From Pseudomonas paraglycinae (lineage in GTDB: Bacteria; Pseudomonadota; Gammaproteobacteria; Pseudomonadales; Pseudomonadaceae), in NCBI RefSeq assembly GCF_021601625.1, contig NZ_BQHR01000007.1:245865-309864 (forward strand): DNA of 64,000 nt, read 5' to 3'. This document shows positions 45,165 through 53,796 of this stretch, piece by piece. Numbering within the stretch: the first letter of the stretch is position 1; the number at the start of each line of letters is the position of its first letter. The translations under genes and the position numbers were made by a program. Under the pieces are notes generated by a model. The model ran no database searches, was not told where the DNA came from, and saw nothing but the letters and a program-made list of their open reading frames with translations.

Positions 45165-45196
45165 AAAGGCCCGGGAGTTTCCTCCCGGGCCTTTTT
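45165..45196. terminator. bidirectional terminator between two DMT transporter genes
   Basis: AAAGGCCCGGGAG (45165-45177) and CTCCCGGGCCTTT (45182-45194) are perfect 13-bp arms around TTTC, with A on the left and T on the right. Confidence 0.93.
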
Positions 45197-45208
45197 CATG
45201 CGCGGCGG

Positions 45209-46072
45209 TTACGCCGATTTACGGAACACGAACACCAGACCGACGATGATCAACAGCATCCCCAGCACGCTGAACGCGGCCAGGCGATTGCCGAAGATCA
45301 GATAGTCCATCACCGCCGTCACGGCCGGCACCAGATAAAACAGGCTGGTGACATTCACCAGATTGCCCCGGGCGATCAGTCGATACAGCAGCAACGTCGC
45401 CAGCACGGAAACCACCAGCCCCATCCACAACACCGGCACGATGAAACCGGCGCTGTGCTCGAAGTGGAACGGCTGAAACGGCACGAAGATCCCGCACAGC
45501 AACAGCCCCGCCAGATACTGCACCGGTAGCGTGCCGAGAGGGTTGTCGGTGATGCGCTTCTGCATGATCGAACCGAAGGTCATGCTCGCCAGCGCCAGCA
45601 GCCCGAACAACATTCCCGCCAGCGACATCCCGGCCAGACCGATGCCCTGGTAAACCACCATGATCAACCCGGCCAATCCCAACGCCAGCCCAAACATCCG
45701 GCTCGCCGAGCGCTGCCGCTCCATGATCACCACCGTAAGGATCGGTTGCACGCCCATGATGGTCGCCATCACTCCGGGCGTGACTTTTAGATCCAGCGCC
45801 AGCAGATAGAAGATCTGATAAGCCCCCAACAGCACCACGCCGGTGGCCATCGCGTACAGCATCGGCTTGCCGCCCTTGGGCAGTTTCAGCTTGAGCAACG
45901 GCACCAGCAGCACCAGCCCGCACAGGGCAATCACAAAACGGATCAGCAGAAAGGCAAAGGGCGAAGCGTGGGCCAGCCCCCACTTGGAGAAGATAGCCCC
46001 GCTGCTCCACAGCAGAACGAACAGGCTCGTGGACGCCGCCGCGAGCGCGGACTTTTTCGAAAGGACAAACAT
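45209..46072 (-). CDS. EamA/DMT-family transporter
   Basis: A 287-residue membrane protein with about ten helices and two EamA halves. Typical pieces are FVLLWSSGAIFSKWGLAHAS, MGVQPILTVVIMERQRS (first half) and FYLVPAVTAVMDYLIFGNRL (second half). The ATG at 46072 is preceded by AGGTGG; an in-frame GTG at 46081 is possible. It is the second DMT gene here and only distantly related to its convergent neighbour. Substrate is not predictable. Confidence 0.88.
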   Translation of the reverse strand: MFVLSKKSALAAASTSLFVLLWSSGAIFSKWGLAHASPFAFLLIRFVIALCGLVLLVPLLKLKLPKGGKPMLYAMATGVVLLGAYQIFYLLALDLKVTPGVMATIMGVQPILTVVIMERQRSASRMFGLALGLAGLIMVVYQGIGLAGMSLAGMLFGLLALASMTFGSIMQKRITDNPLGTLPVQYLAGLLLCGIFVPFQPFHFEHSAGFIVPVLWMGLVVSVLATLLLYRLIARGNLVNVTSLFYLVPAVTAVMDYLIFGNRLAAFSVLGMLLIIVGLVFVFRKSA

Positions 46073-46167
46073 GAATACCACCTGTAGTCAGGCAAATAGC
46101 CAACTCAGCCGAAGCTGAAATTCAGTAGGTTTTTCAGGCGGGCACAGGGGTCAGCAGATAACGCTGA

Positions 46168-46332
46168 TCAGCCCGAAACACCAACGCCCGGCGGTGATAC
46201 GACTGCGCACACCGGCGTGCTACTGACAGGTGGAGGGTAATGACTGATCTGCACAGGCTGCTGATTCCCGCACGGCACGACGCCAGCGTTGACCGCTGAA
46301 TCGACTACCGCGTTGATGAGGGATGCAGGCAT
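46168..46332 (-). CDS. possible small protein
   Basis: A 54-codon minus-strand frame starting with MPASLINAVVDSAVNAG and ending with VCAVVSPPGVGVSG. It lies behind the promoter candidate at 46389-46418. No clear ribosome binding site precedes the ATG at 46332; a GTG at 46380 could instead start a 70-residue version almost at the transcript's 5' end. Hydrophobic and proline-containing, without a known family. The transcript could equally be a noncoding RNA. Confidence 0.28.
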   Translation of the reverse strand: MPASLINAVVDSAVNAGVVPCGNQQPVQISHYPPPVSSTPVCAVVSPPGVGVSG

Positions 46333-46388
46333 CTGGGCTGATCTTTTTTGAAGGGTTGAAAGGTGAGTCGTGGGACTCACGAGCGCCG

Positions 46389-46418
46389 ACTATAACCAGC
46401 GCGGGACATGGATTGCAA
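46389..46418 (-). promoter_or_regulatory. sigma-70-type promoter
   Basis: On the minus strand TTGCAA (46418-46413; four of six) and TATAGT (46394-46389; five of six) are spaced 18 bases. The first transcribed bases would form the hairpin at 46363-46380. Confidence 0.5.
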
Positions 46419-46521
46419 CGACTTGGACAAAGGGCCAGTAGCGACAGGCAGGAGGCAGGCGCATAGGCTCGTTTGCAATTGCAACGACCATTGATGGGGG
46501 ACATGGAATGCGCGAGATCAT

Positions 46522-47154
46522 ATGCCAAGGGAACGGAATCATCTGCGGTATCAGTTGTACAAATCGCAAGCCAGGAAGCTTGCCCGCCTTGCCACGACTC
46601 AACTCCAGATTGACCTGGAGATGGCTGGCCCCACAACGCTTGACCTTTCGAAAGTACGTTTCGAACCCATCGACTCGTTGGCACTGAGTGCTTTTGAGTG
46701 TTGGGAGAGCCCACATTTTTCATGGGAAGAAGTCATTGGATGGAAAGCGCGCGAACCTCTCGCTCTCGACATCGCAATCTGGTTTGAATCTGAACTGTGC
46801 GGACTTTGCTTCGCCAACCCGAATAAAAGTCGACAACGCATCCGAATCGTACGACTGGAGGGGCGGCCAAGAGAAACACATCCATTGAAAAACCGTGTTG
46901 CACCGCTATCCGTTCTGGCAATTGAGCAATACGCCCGCATCATTGGCAGTATTGTGAAAAAAGCTCAAATATTGATCAACCAAGGTGGGAATATGCGCAA
47001 AGAAATAAAAAAATCCCCCAGGAAGAAAAAAGCGCATGCAATAAGGGGTGAATCTGATCCGGCGGTTCTGACAGCCAGTCAACGACGGCTCTTACAGATC
47101 ATTGCAACCGGCACCGCTATCGATGAACCAAGCTTACTTGCTGGCCGTCCCTGA
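46522..47154 (+). CDS. low-GC orphan, possibly GNAT-like
   Basis: A 210-residue basic protein with no signal peptide. The middle part (SELCGLCFANPNKSRQRIRI, VRLEGRPRETHPLKNRVAPL, VLAIEQYARIIGS) looks like the central strands and acyl-CoA loop of a GNAT acetyltransferase. After residue 140 the expected end of the fold is replaced by a lysine-rich stretch (KEIKKSPRKKKAHAIRG), so the domain appears truncated or altered. GC is clearly below the neighbours (28 of 60 at 46681-46740; 25 of 60 at 46981-47040), suggesting horizontal acquisition. The ribosome binding site is weak. A perfect terminator follows. Confidence 0.6.
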   Translation: MPRERNHLRYQLYKSQARKLARLATTQLQIDLEMAGPTTLDLSKVRFEPIDSLALSAFECWESPHFSWEEVIGWKAREPLALDIAIWFESELCGLCFANPNKSRQRIRIVRLEGRPRETHPLKNRVAPLSVLAIEQYARIIGSIVKKAQILINQGGNMRKEIKKSPRKKKAHAIRGESDPAVLTASQRRLLQIIATGTAIDEPSLLAGRP

Positions 47155-47164
47155 TTCCGAAAAC

Positions 47165-47192
47165 AAAAAACCGCTCAAACGAGCGGTTTTTT
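47165..47192 (+). terminator. strong rho-independent terminator
   Basis: CCGCTC (47171-47176) and GAGCGG (47181-47186) pair around AAAC, with A6 before and T6 after. It ends the low-GC gene and, read backwards, the lpxO gene. Confidence 0.93.
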
Positions 47193-47210
47193 ATGCTTTT
47201 AATTCCAGCC

Positions 47211-48149
47211 TCAACCAAACAGCCAATACCCCAGCAACGTCAACACCACCACCGCCAGCACCGGCCGCATTACGCGGTAGGCCTTCGGATTGCGGCGTTT
47301 CCACTGTTTGACCCCACCGCTGAACTTGTCGCTGAAGTTCTTGCTCCACGCGTAAGCCTGGTTGATCCCGCCGACGCGCTCGTCGTCGAGGTTCTGCGGT
47401 GCCGTGGCACGGCCCAGCCAGGCGCTGATGAAGCGGTTGATGCGGGTCATGAGGCGATTGCTCAGGGGACGCTCGATGTCGCAGAACAGGATGACGCGGG
47501 TCTTGTCGGTTTCGTTCTTGACCCAGTGAACGTAGGTTTCGTCGAACATCACGTCTTCACCGTCGCGCCAGGCGTAGACCTGACCGTCGACGAAGATCCT
47601 GCAGTCGTCGGAGTTCGGCGTCGACAGGCCGAGGTGATAACGCAGGGAACCGGCGAACGGATCGCGGTGCGGGTTCAAATGGCTGCCGCCCGGCAACAAC
47701 GCGAACATCGCGCCTTTGACGTTGGGGATGGCACTGACCAGCGCCACGGTTTTCGGGCACAGGGTTTCGGCCGAAGGCAGCGGTTTGTCGTACCACTTGA
47801 GGTAGAAACGCTTCCAGCCCTTCTTGAAGAACGAGCCGAAACCGGCGTCGTTGTTCTTCTCGGCGGCGCGAATATAACCCTCGTCGAACAGGTGCATCGC
47901 CTCGTCGCGAATGGTTTCCCAGTTATCGCGCAACACGTCCAGTTCCGGAAACTTGCTGCGGTCCAGATACGGCTTGGACGGCACGCCGGAGAACAGGTAC
48001 ATCAAGGCGTTATATGGAGCGAACAGCGCCGAGTGGTTGACGAACTGACGCAGCACCGGCAAACGCGCCTTGCCGCGCAAATGCACGTAGAGGATGCTGC
48101 CCACAAACAGCAGCAACACCGACACCTTGGCGGCTAACGAAAAGGTCAT
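47211..48149 (-). CDS. lpxO: lipid A hydroxylase, aspartyl/asparaginyl beta-hydroxylase family
   Basis: A 312-residue Fe(II)/2-oxoglutarate dioxygenase. A membrane helix lies at residues 5-22 and another at the C-terminus (VLAVVVLTLLGYWLFG). Iron ligands are His161-x-Asp163 (NPHRDPFAG) and His208 (YVHWVKNETDKTR); the arginine of TDKTRVILFCD would bind 2-oxoglutarate. LpxO hydroxylates the secondary acyl chain of lipid A at the inner membrane, changing outer-membrane properties. The start at 48149 is set by AGGAG. It is alone; PhoPQ control is known for the family, but no clear PhoP box was found. Confidence 0.9.
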   Translation of the reverse strand: MTFSLAAKVSVLLLFVGSILYVHLRGKARLPVLRQFVNHSALFAPYNALMYLFSGVPSKPYLDRSKFPELDVLRDNWETIRDEAMHLFDEGYIRAAEKNNDAGFGSFFKKGWKRFYLKWYDKPLPSAETLCPKTVALVSAIPNVKGAMFALLPGGSHLNPHRDPFAGSLRYHLGLSTPNSDDCRIFVDGQVYAWRDGEDVMFDETYVHWVKNETDKTRVILFCDIERPLSNRLMTRINRFISAWLGRATAPQNLDDERVGGINQAYAWSKNFSDKFSGGVKQWKRRNPKAYRVMRPVLAVVVLTLLGYWLFG

Positions 48150-48261
48150 CAACAACTCCTTGAAATAAGACAACGCCACGCCATGTCATTTACCCGAGAT
48201 GGCGGCCGGCCATGATAAACACTACCGGCTCCGGGAAAAACCCGCCCGACTCAAGATTCAG

Positions 48262-48295
48262 TGTTAAGAATTGCGCAACAAAGCACTTCTTAACA
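48262..48295. promoter_or_regulatory. inverted repeat between lpxO and cysK
   Basis: TGTTAAGAA (48262-48270) and TTCTTAACA (48287-48295) are perfect arms with 16 bases between. It lies upstream of lpxO and downstream of cysK, so it is either an operator of lpxO or part of the cysK 3' end. Confidence 0.35.
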
Positions 48296-48335
48296 TAACG
48301 ATCCTGAACCTTGGCTGACCTGAATCAACGCGCCC

Positions 48336-49310
48336 TTACTGCTGGTTCTCCTGATCGGTGAACAGATCACTGAACAGCATGCTCGACAGATAACGCTCAC
48401 CAGAGTCGGGCAGCACCACCACAATGGTCTTGCCCTGCATTTCCGGCGTCTCCGCCAGACGCACCGCCACCGACATGGCCGCACCGCAGGAAATACCGCA
48501 CAGGATCCCTTCCTCCTGCATCAGGCGCAGGGCCATGGCCTTGGATTCGTCATCCGTCACCAGCTCGACCCGGTCAACCATCGACAGATCAAGGTTCTTC
48601 GGCACGAAACCGGCGCCAATCCCCTGAATCTTGTGCGGGCTCGGCTTGATTTCTTGACCTGCCAGCGCTTGGGTAATCACCGGCGAAGACACCGGCTCCA
48701 CCGCCACCGACAGAATCGGTTTGCCCGCCGTATTCTTGATATACCGCGACACGCCGGTAATGGTTCCGCCGGTGCCGACGCCCGCCACCAGCACATCGAT
48801 GGCGCCATCGGTGTCATTCCAGATTTCCGGGCCGGTGGTTTTTTCGTGGATAGCCGGGTTGGCCGGGTTATCGAACTGAGCGGGCATGAAGTATTTGCCC
48901 GTGTCACTGGCTACGATTTCGTTGGCCTTTTCAATAGCGCCCTTCATGCCTTTCGCCGGCTCGGTCAGCACCAGTTCGGCGCCCAGCGCCTTGAGCACCT
49001 TGCGTCGCTCGATGCTCATCGAGGCCGGCATGGTCAGCAGCAATTTGTAACCGCGAGCGGCCGCCACGAAGGCCAGACCGATGCCGGTGTTGCCGGAGGT
49101 CGGCTCGACGATGGTCATGCCCGGCTTGAGTTTGCCGCTGCTTTCGGCGTCCCAGATCATGTTGGCGCCAATCCGGCACTTGACCGAGTAGCCCGGGTTG
49201 CGACCTTCGATCTTGGCCAGAATGGTCACGCCACGGGGCGCGATGCGGTTGATCTGCACCAACGGCGTGTTGCCGATGGAATGGGCGTTGTCAGCAAAAA
49301 TACGGCTCAT
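48336..49310 (-). CDS. cysK: cysteine synthase A (O-acetylserine sulfhydrylase)
   Basis: A 324-residue PLP enzyme that makes cysteine from O-acetylserine and sulfide. Lys44 ([10 protein letters not shown]) binds PLP, TSGNTG (71-76) binds the substrate carboxylate and GTGGTITG binds the phosphate. Length and order match CysK rather than CysM. The ATG at 49310 gives [17 protein letters not shown]. The C-terminus (FTDQENQQ) does not end in Ile as needed for SAT complex partners; that is a property of CysE, so no inference is drawn. Confidence 0.95.
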   Translation of the reverse strand: MSRIFADNAHSIGNTPLVQINRIAPRGVTILAKIEGRNPGYSVKCRIGANMIWDAESSGKLKPGMTIVEPTSGNTGIGLAFVAAARGYKLLLTMPASMSIERRKVLKALGAELVLTEPAKGMKGAIEKANEIVASDTGKYFMPAQFDNPANPAIHEKTTGPEIWNDTDGAIDVLVAGVGTGGTITGVSRYIKNTAGKPILSVAVEPVSSPVITQALAGQEIKPSPHKIQGIGAGFVPKNLDLSMVDRVELVTDDESKAMALRLMQEEGILCGISCGAAMSVAVRLAETPEMQGKTIVVVLPDSGERYLSSMLFSDLFTDQENQQ

Positions 49311-49438
49311 GGCTGGGTCCTTGTGCAGCGTTGAATTCAGCCTTCCAAGGTAAGCCTGTTGCCCGTGTCAGTCCAGTCGGGCCGAACGTCTGCGGCAGGC
49401 GGCAGTCAATCGCTTTACACCGTTCGGGATTTGTTGCC

Positions 49439-50515
49439 ATGAAGCGTCGCTACCGCTGGCCGTTGTGGATTTTCGCCACCATCGTGGTATTGCTGGTCAC
49501 CCTGCATATCGCCCTGCCCTACCTCGTGCGCGACTATCTGAATGACAAGCTTGCCAATATGGGCGACTACCGCGGCCAGATCACCGACGTGGACCTGGCG
49601 CTCTGGCGCGGGGCCTACAAGATCAATGGCCTGAAAATCGTCAAGGCCGACGGCAAGGTGCCGGTGCCGTTCGTCGATGCGCCGGTTATCGACCTGTCTG
49701 TCAGTTGGCACTCGCTTTGGTACGACCATGCTGTCGTGGCACAGGTGAAATTCTTTAAACCTCAGGTGAACTTCGTCGATGGTGGTGCCAACAAGCAGAA
49801 CTCCCAGACCGGTCAGGGCACCGACTGGCGTGAGCAACTGGGCAAACTGTTGCCTATCACGCTCGACGAAGTGCAGATCAACGATGGCCGCATCAGCTTT
49901 CGCAACTTCAACTCCAAACCACCGGTGAACATGAATGCGACCAATGTCGACGCCAGCATCTTCAACCTGACCAACGTGGTCGACACCAAGGGCAAACGCG
50001 ACGCCCGCTTCGAGGGCAAAGCCCTTCTGCTGGGCCATGCGCCGCTGGAAACCACAGCCACCTTCGACCCCTTGAGCAATTTCGAAGACTTCGAATTTCG
50101 CCTGCGGGCCCGCGACATCGAACTCAAGCGCATGAACGACTTCGCCTCGGCCTACGGCAAATTCGACTTCAACGCCGGCCACGGCGACGTGGTCATCGAA
50201 GCCGCCGCCAACAAGGGCCAGCTCAAGGGCTATATCAAACCGCTGCTGCGCGACGTCGACGTCTTCAACTGGCAGCAGGATGTCGAGAACAAGAACAAGG
50301 GGATCTTCCGCTCGATCTGGGAAGCACTGGTCGGCGGCACCGAAACCGTGCTGAAAAACCAGGGCAAGAACCAGTTTGCCACCCGGGTCGAACTCAGCGG
50401 CAGCGTGCACCAGCAAGATATCAACGCGTTCGAAGCGTTTTTGCAGATTTTGCGCAACGGATTCATTCAGGCCTTCAATGCCCGGTATGAACGGCCGAAG
50501 CCGGATGCCGGATAG
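49439..50515 (+). CDS. DUF748 domain protein
   Basis: A 358-residue protein with an N-terminal membrane anchor (WPLWIFATIVVLLVTLHIAL) and a large periplasmic beta-rich part. The segments YRGQITDVDLALWRGAYKI, IKLVKAD-like INGLKIVKADGK and the repeat-like INDGRISFRNF fit the DUF748/AsmA-like group, which are thought to build lipid-transport or envelope scaffolds. The ATG at 49439 follows a weak GGGA; the frame is open upstream to 49331 but that stretch lacks homology. It is transcribed divergently from cysK. Confidence 0.82.
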   Translation: MKRRYRWPLWIFATIVVLLVTLHIALPYLVRDYLNDKLANMGDYRGQITDVDLALWRGAYKINGLKIVKADGKVPVPFVDAPVIDLSVSWHSLWYDHAVVAQVKFFKPQVNFVDGGANKQNSQTGQGTDWREQLGKLLPITLDEVQINDGRISFRNFNSKPPVNMNATNVDASIFNLTNVVDTKGKRDARFEGKALLLGHAPLETTATFDPLSNFEDFEFRLRARDIELKRMNDFASAYGKFDFNAGHGDVVIEAAANKGQLKGYIKPLLRDVDVFNWQQDVENKNKGIFRSIWEALVGGTETVLKNQGKNQFATRVELSGSVHQQDINAFEAFLQILRNGFIQAFNARYERPKPDAG

Positions 50516-50594
50516 CGCGCTTGCTCAACTCGCTCTCGGCCGAAACTGAGTCAACATGTGACGCCCCATTCAGAGACTGAATAAGCCGTCTGCG

Positions 50595-50624
50595 TTCACA
50601 GTCGACCGGGCCGCGCGTTATAGT
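50595..50624 (+). promoter_or_regulatory. sigma-70-type promoter of the moxR operon
   Basis: TTCACA (50595-50600; five of six) and TATAGT (50619-50624; five of six) are 18 bases apart. The leader to the MoxR ATG is about 60 bases. Confidence 0.6.
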
Positions 50625-50691
50625 CGGGCATCCGATTATTTCGCCCCCGCCCTGCCCGTTCAGGTCGGCGTTACCGTTCGAGGATTAGCAG

Positions 50692-51537
50692 ATGAAGTTC
50701 GAAGGCACCCAGGCCTACGTCGCCACCGATGACCTGAAGCTGGCGGTCAACGCCGCCATCACCCTGGAGCGGCCGCTGCTGGTCAAGGGCGAACCGGGCA
50801 CCGGCAAGACCATGCTCGCCGAGCAACTGGCCGAATCGTTCGGCGCCAAGCTGATCACCTGGCACATCAAGTCCACCACCAAGGCCCATCAGGGCCTGTA
50901 CGAGTACGATGCGGTCAGCCGTCTGCGCGACTCGCAACTGGGCAATGAAAAAGTCCACGACGTGCGCAACTACCTGAAGAAGGGCAAGCTTTGGGAGGCG
51001 TTCGAGTCCGAAGAACGCGTCATCCTGCTGATCGACGAAATCGACAAGGCCGACATCGAGTTCCCCAACGACCTGCTGCAAGAACTCGACAAGATGGAGT
51101 TCTACGTTTACGAGATCGACGAGACCATCAAGGCCAAGAAGCGTCCGATCATCATCATTACCTCCAACAACGAGAAAGAGCTGCCGGACGCGTTCCTGCG
51201 CCGCTGCTTCTTCCACTACATCGCCTTCCCCGACCGCACCACCCTGCAGAAAATCGTCGATGTGCACTACCCGGACATCAAGAAGGATCTGGTCAGCGAA
51301 GCGCTGGACGTGTTCTTCGACGTGCGCAAGGTACCGGGCCTGAAGAAGAAGCCTTCAACCTCGGAACTGGTCGACTGGCTGAAACTGCTGATGGCCGACA
51401 ACATCGGCGAAGCCGTACTGCGCGAACGCGATCCGACCAAAGCCATCCCGCCGCTCGCCGGTGCGCTGGTGAAGAACGAACAGGACGTGCAACTGCTTGA
51501 GCGCCTGGCGTTCATGAGCCGTCGCGGCACCCGCTAA
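50692..51537 (+). CDS. MoxR-family AAA+ ATPase
   Basis: A 281-residue AAA+ ATPase with Walker A GEPGTGKT (33-40), Walker B VILLIDEIDKAD and sensor-type TSNNEKELPDAFLRRC. MoxR proteins act as chaperones that assemble or activate partner complexes together with VWA proteins. The partner gene follows 12 bases later, so the two form an operon from the promoter at 50595. The client of this pair is not known. Confidence 0.93.
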   Translation: MKFEGTQAYVATDDLKLAVNAAITLERPLLVKGEPGTGKTMLAEQLAESFGAKLITWHIKSTTKAHQGLYEYDAVSRLRDSQLGNEKVHDVRNYLKKGKLWEAFESEERVILLIDEIDKADIEFPNDLLQELDKMEFYVYEIDETIKAKKRPIIIITSNNEKELPDAFLRRCFFHYIAFPDRTTLQKIVDVHYPDIKKDLVSEALDVFFDVRKVPGLKKKPSTSELVDWLKLLMADNIGEAVLRERDPTKAIPPLAGALVKNEQDVQLLERLAFMSRRGTR

Positions 51538-51549
51538 GAGGCTGATGCC

Positions 51550-52728
51550 ATGTTGCTCAACCTGTTCAATGAAATGCGTGCAGCCAAGGTGCCGGTGTCG
51601 GTGCGCGAGCTGCTCGACCTGATCAACGCGCTGAAACAGCGCGTGACCTTCGCCGACATGGACGAGTTCTACTACTTGTCGCGGGCGATTCTGGTGAAGG
51701 ACGAACGGCATTTCGACAAGTTCGACCGTGCGTTCGGCGCCTACTTCAATGGCCTGGAAAAGCTCGACGATCACTTGCAGGCGCTGATTCCCGAAGACTG
51801 GCTGCGCAAGGAGTTCGAGCGCTCGCTGAGCGACGAGGAACGCGCGCAGATCCAGTCCCTCGGTGGCCTGGACAAGCTGATCGAAGAGTTCAAGAAACGC
51901 CTGGAAGAACAGCAGGAACGCCACGCCGGCGGCAACAAATGGATCGGCACCGGCGGCACCAGCCCGTTCGGCTCCGGCGGTTTCAACCCGGAAGGCATCC
52001 GGGTCGGCGATGCTGGCAAGCGCCAGGGCAAAGCGGTGAAAGTCTGGGATCAGCGCGAGTACAAGAACCTCGACGACTCGGTGGAACTGGGCACCCGCAA
52101 CATCAAGGTCGCCCTGCGCCGCCTGCGTAAATTCGCTCGTCAGGGCGCGGCTGAAGAGCTGGACATCGACGGCACCATCGACCACACCGCCAAGGATGCC
52201 GGGCTGCTGAACATCCAGATGCGCCCGGAACGGCGCAACACGGTGAAACTGTTGCTGCTGTTCGACATCGGCGGCTCGATGGACGCCCACGTGAAGATCT
52301 GCGAGGAACTGTTCTCGGCCTGCAAGACCGAGTTCAAGCATCTGGAGTACTTCTACTTCCACAACTTCATTTATGAATCGGTGTGGAAGAACAACATGCG
52401 CCGCACCTCCGAGCGCACGTCGACCCAGGACCTGCTGCACAAGTATGGCGCCGACTACAAAGTGATCTTCATCGGTGACGCCGCGATGGCGCCTTATGAA
52501 ATCACCCAGGCCGGCGGCAGCGTCGAGCACTGGAACGAAGAGCCGGGTTACGTGTGGATGCAGCGTTTCATGGAGAAATACAAGAAGCTCATCTGGATCA
52601 ACCCATATCCGAAAGATACGTGGGGCTACACCTCGTCGACCAATATCGTGCGGGATCTGATCGAGGATCAGATGTATCCGTTGACATTGCGCGGGCTGGA
52701 AGAAGGGATGCGGTTTCTGTCCAAGTAA
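51550..52728 (+). CDS. VWA domain protein (CoxE-like), MoxR partner
   Basis: A 392-residue cytosolic protein. The C-terminal von Willebrand A domain has the metal site D-x-G-x-S at Asp239, Gly241, Ser243 (FDIGGSMDAHV). The N-terminal half is helical (LNLFNEMRAAKVPVSVRELL), with a Gly-rich linker around residue 140. It belongs with the MoxR gene as a typical MoxR-VWA pair. Three bases after its stop begins repeat copy B. Confidence 0.92.
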   Translation: MLLNLFNEMRAAKVPVSVRELLDLINALKQRVTFADMDEFYYLSRAILVKDERHFDKFDRAFGAYFNGLEKLDDHLQALIPEDWLRKEFERSLSDEERAQIQSLGGLDKLIEEFKKRLEEQQERHAGGNKWIGTGGTSPFGSGGFNPEGIRVGDAGKRQGKAVKVWDQREYKNLDDSVELGTRNIKVALRRLRKFARQGAAEELDIDGTIDHTAKDAGLLNIQMRPERRNTVKLLLLFDIGGSMDAHVKICEELFSACKTEFKHLEYFYFHNFIYESVWKNNMRRTSERTSTQDLLHKYGADYKVIFIGDAAMAPYEITQAGGSVEHWNEEPGYVWMQRFMEKYKKLIWINPYPKDTWGYTSSTNIVRDLIEDQMYPLTLRGLEEGMRFLSK

Positions 52729-52731
52729 GCG

Positions 52732-52859
52732 GATCGTTCCCATGTCGAGGCGTCGAACCGTCTGCGTGGGAATGCATCAAGTGACGCTCTGCGTCACTGG
52801 GACGCGGAGCGTCCCGGGCGGCATTCCCACGCGGAGCGTGGGAACGATCAAACGCAAAC
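52732..52859 (+). repeat. GATCGTTCCCACG palindromic repeat, copy B
   Basis: A 128-base copy of the family, followed by an extra CGTGGGAACGATC half-end at 52868-52880 that overlaps the stop of the convergent pxpC gene (52879-52881). It thus fills the whole gap between the two convergent stops. Confidence 0.85.
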
Positions 52860-52878
52860 GCATTCGACGTGGGAACGA

Positions 52879-53796
52879 TCAAGTAAAGCGCTTTAGATAT
52901 TCGACATGCTCCCGGTGTGCCACATCCTGTACCACCGGGCGCAATCTGACCTTCGCCCCAGGCAGACACTGTGCCAGTCGGGCCAGCGCCAACGGCGTCA
53001 ACGCTCCCAATCGCGGATAACCGCCAATGGTCTGCCGATCATTGAGCAAAACGATCGGCTGCCCGTCCGGCGGCACCTGCACCGCGCCCAGCGGGATGCC
53101 CTCGGAAATCATCGGCTTGCCCTGATACTGCAACGCCGTGCCCAACAAACGAATACCCATGCGATCGGCGCGACTGTCCAGCGTCCAGGCGCTGTTGAAT
53201 GCATCGAACAGGCTCTGCCCGCTGAACTGACCGATCTGCGCGCCGAGCACCAGATCGAGCGGCGCGTCGAGACGCAGGTCCGGTCGATGCTCCGCCGGGA
53301 CCTCACGCACCAATAAGGTTTCGCCCTGATAACTCAGCGAAGCGCCCTTGGCCAATGGCAAGCCAAAACCATCGAGACCGCCGAGTTCCTCACGTACCAC
53401 CGTGGCACTGCTGCCCAGCACTTTCGGCGCACTGAAACCGCCGGGCGCCGCCAGATAGGCCCGCGCCCCCTGCAACGGCTGGGTGAACTTCAAGGTCTGC
53501 CCTTTGCGCAGTTTGAAACTGCGCCACGGCGTCAGCGCCTCGCCGTCAAGCTGCGCGCCAAGATCGGCACCCGCCAATGCCAGCAAGCAATCTTCTTCAG
53601 CCACCACCGTGAACCCGCCGAGGGTGATTTCGATCACCGGCAAGTCCAGGCCATTGCCCAGCAGCCAGTTGGCCCAGGCCATCGACCGCCAATCTGCCGC
53701 GCCGCCCTGGGTCACGCCCAGATGGCGTACGCCAAACCGCCCGGCATCCTGCAACAGACACAGCGGCGTGCTCGCTTCAATCGTCAGTCGGCTCAT
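52879..53796 (-). CDS. pxpC: 5-oxoprolinase subunit PxpC (biotin-dependent carboxyltransferase-like)
   Basis: A 305-residue protein of the biotin-dependent carboxyltransferase-like family. Motifs are LLQDAGRFGVRHLGVTQGGA and LGAVQVPPDGQPIVLLNDRQ (with TIGGYPRLG). PxpA, PxpB and PxpC together hydrolyse 5-oxoproline (pyroglutamate) to glutamate with ATP. Its ATG overlaps the pxpB stop by four bases (ATGA). Its stop codon lies in the end of repeat copy B. Confidence 0.93.
   Translation of the reverse strand: MSRLTIEASTPLCLLQDAGRFGVRHLGVTQGGAADWRSMAWANWLLGNGLDLPVIEITLGGFTVVAEEDCLLALAGADLGAQLDGEALTPWRSFKLRKGQTLKFTQPLQGARAYLAAPGGFSAPKVLGSSATVVREELGGLDGFGLPLAKGASLSYQGETLLVREVPAEHRPDLRLDAPLDLVLGAQIGQFSGQSLFDAFNSAWTLDSRADRMGIRLLGTALQYQGKPMISEGIPLGAVQVPPDGQPIVLLNDRQTIGGYPRLGALTPLALARLAQCLPGAKVRLRPVVQDVAHREHVEYLKRFT

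Larger units (their letters stand above)
46073..46521. other. 449-base spacer with a minus-strand promoter and hairpin
   Basis: The spacer separates the DMT gene from the low-GC gene at 46522. It holds a good minus-strand promoter (46389-46418), a perfect GTGAGTC-CGTG-GGACTCAC-like hairpin at 46363-46380 at the expected 5' end of that transcript, and a weak small frame (46168-46332). Nothing else was recognised. Confidence 0.5.
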
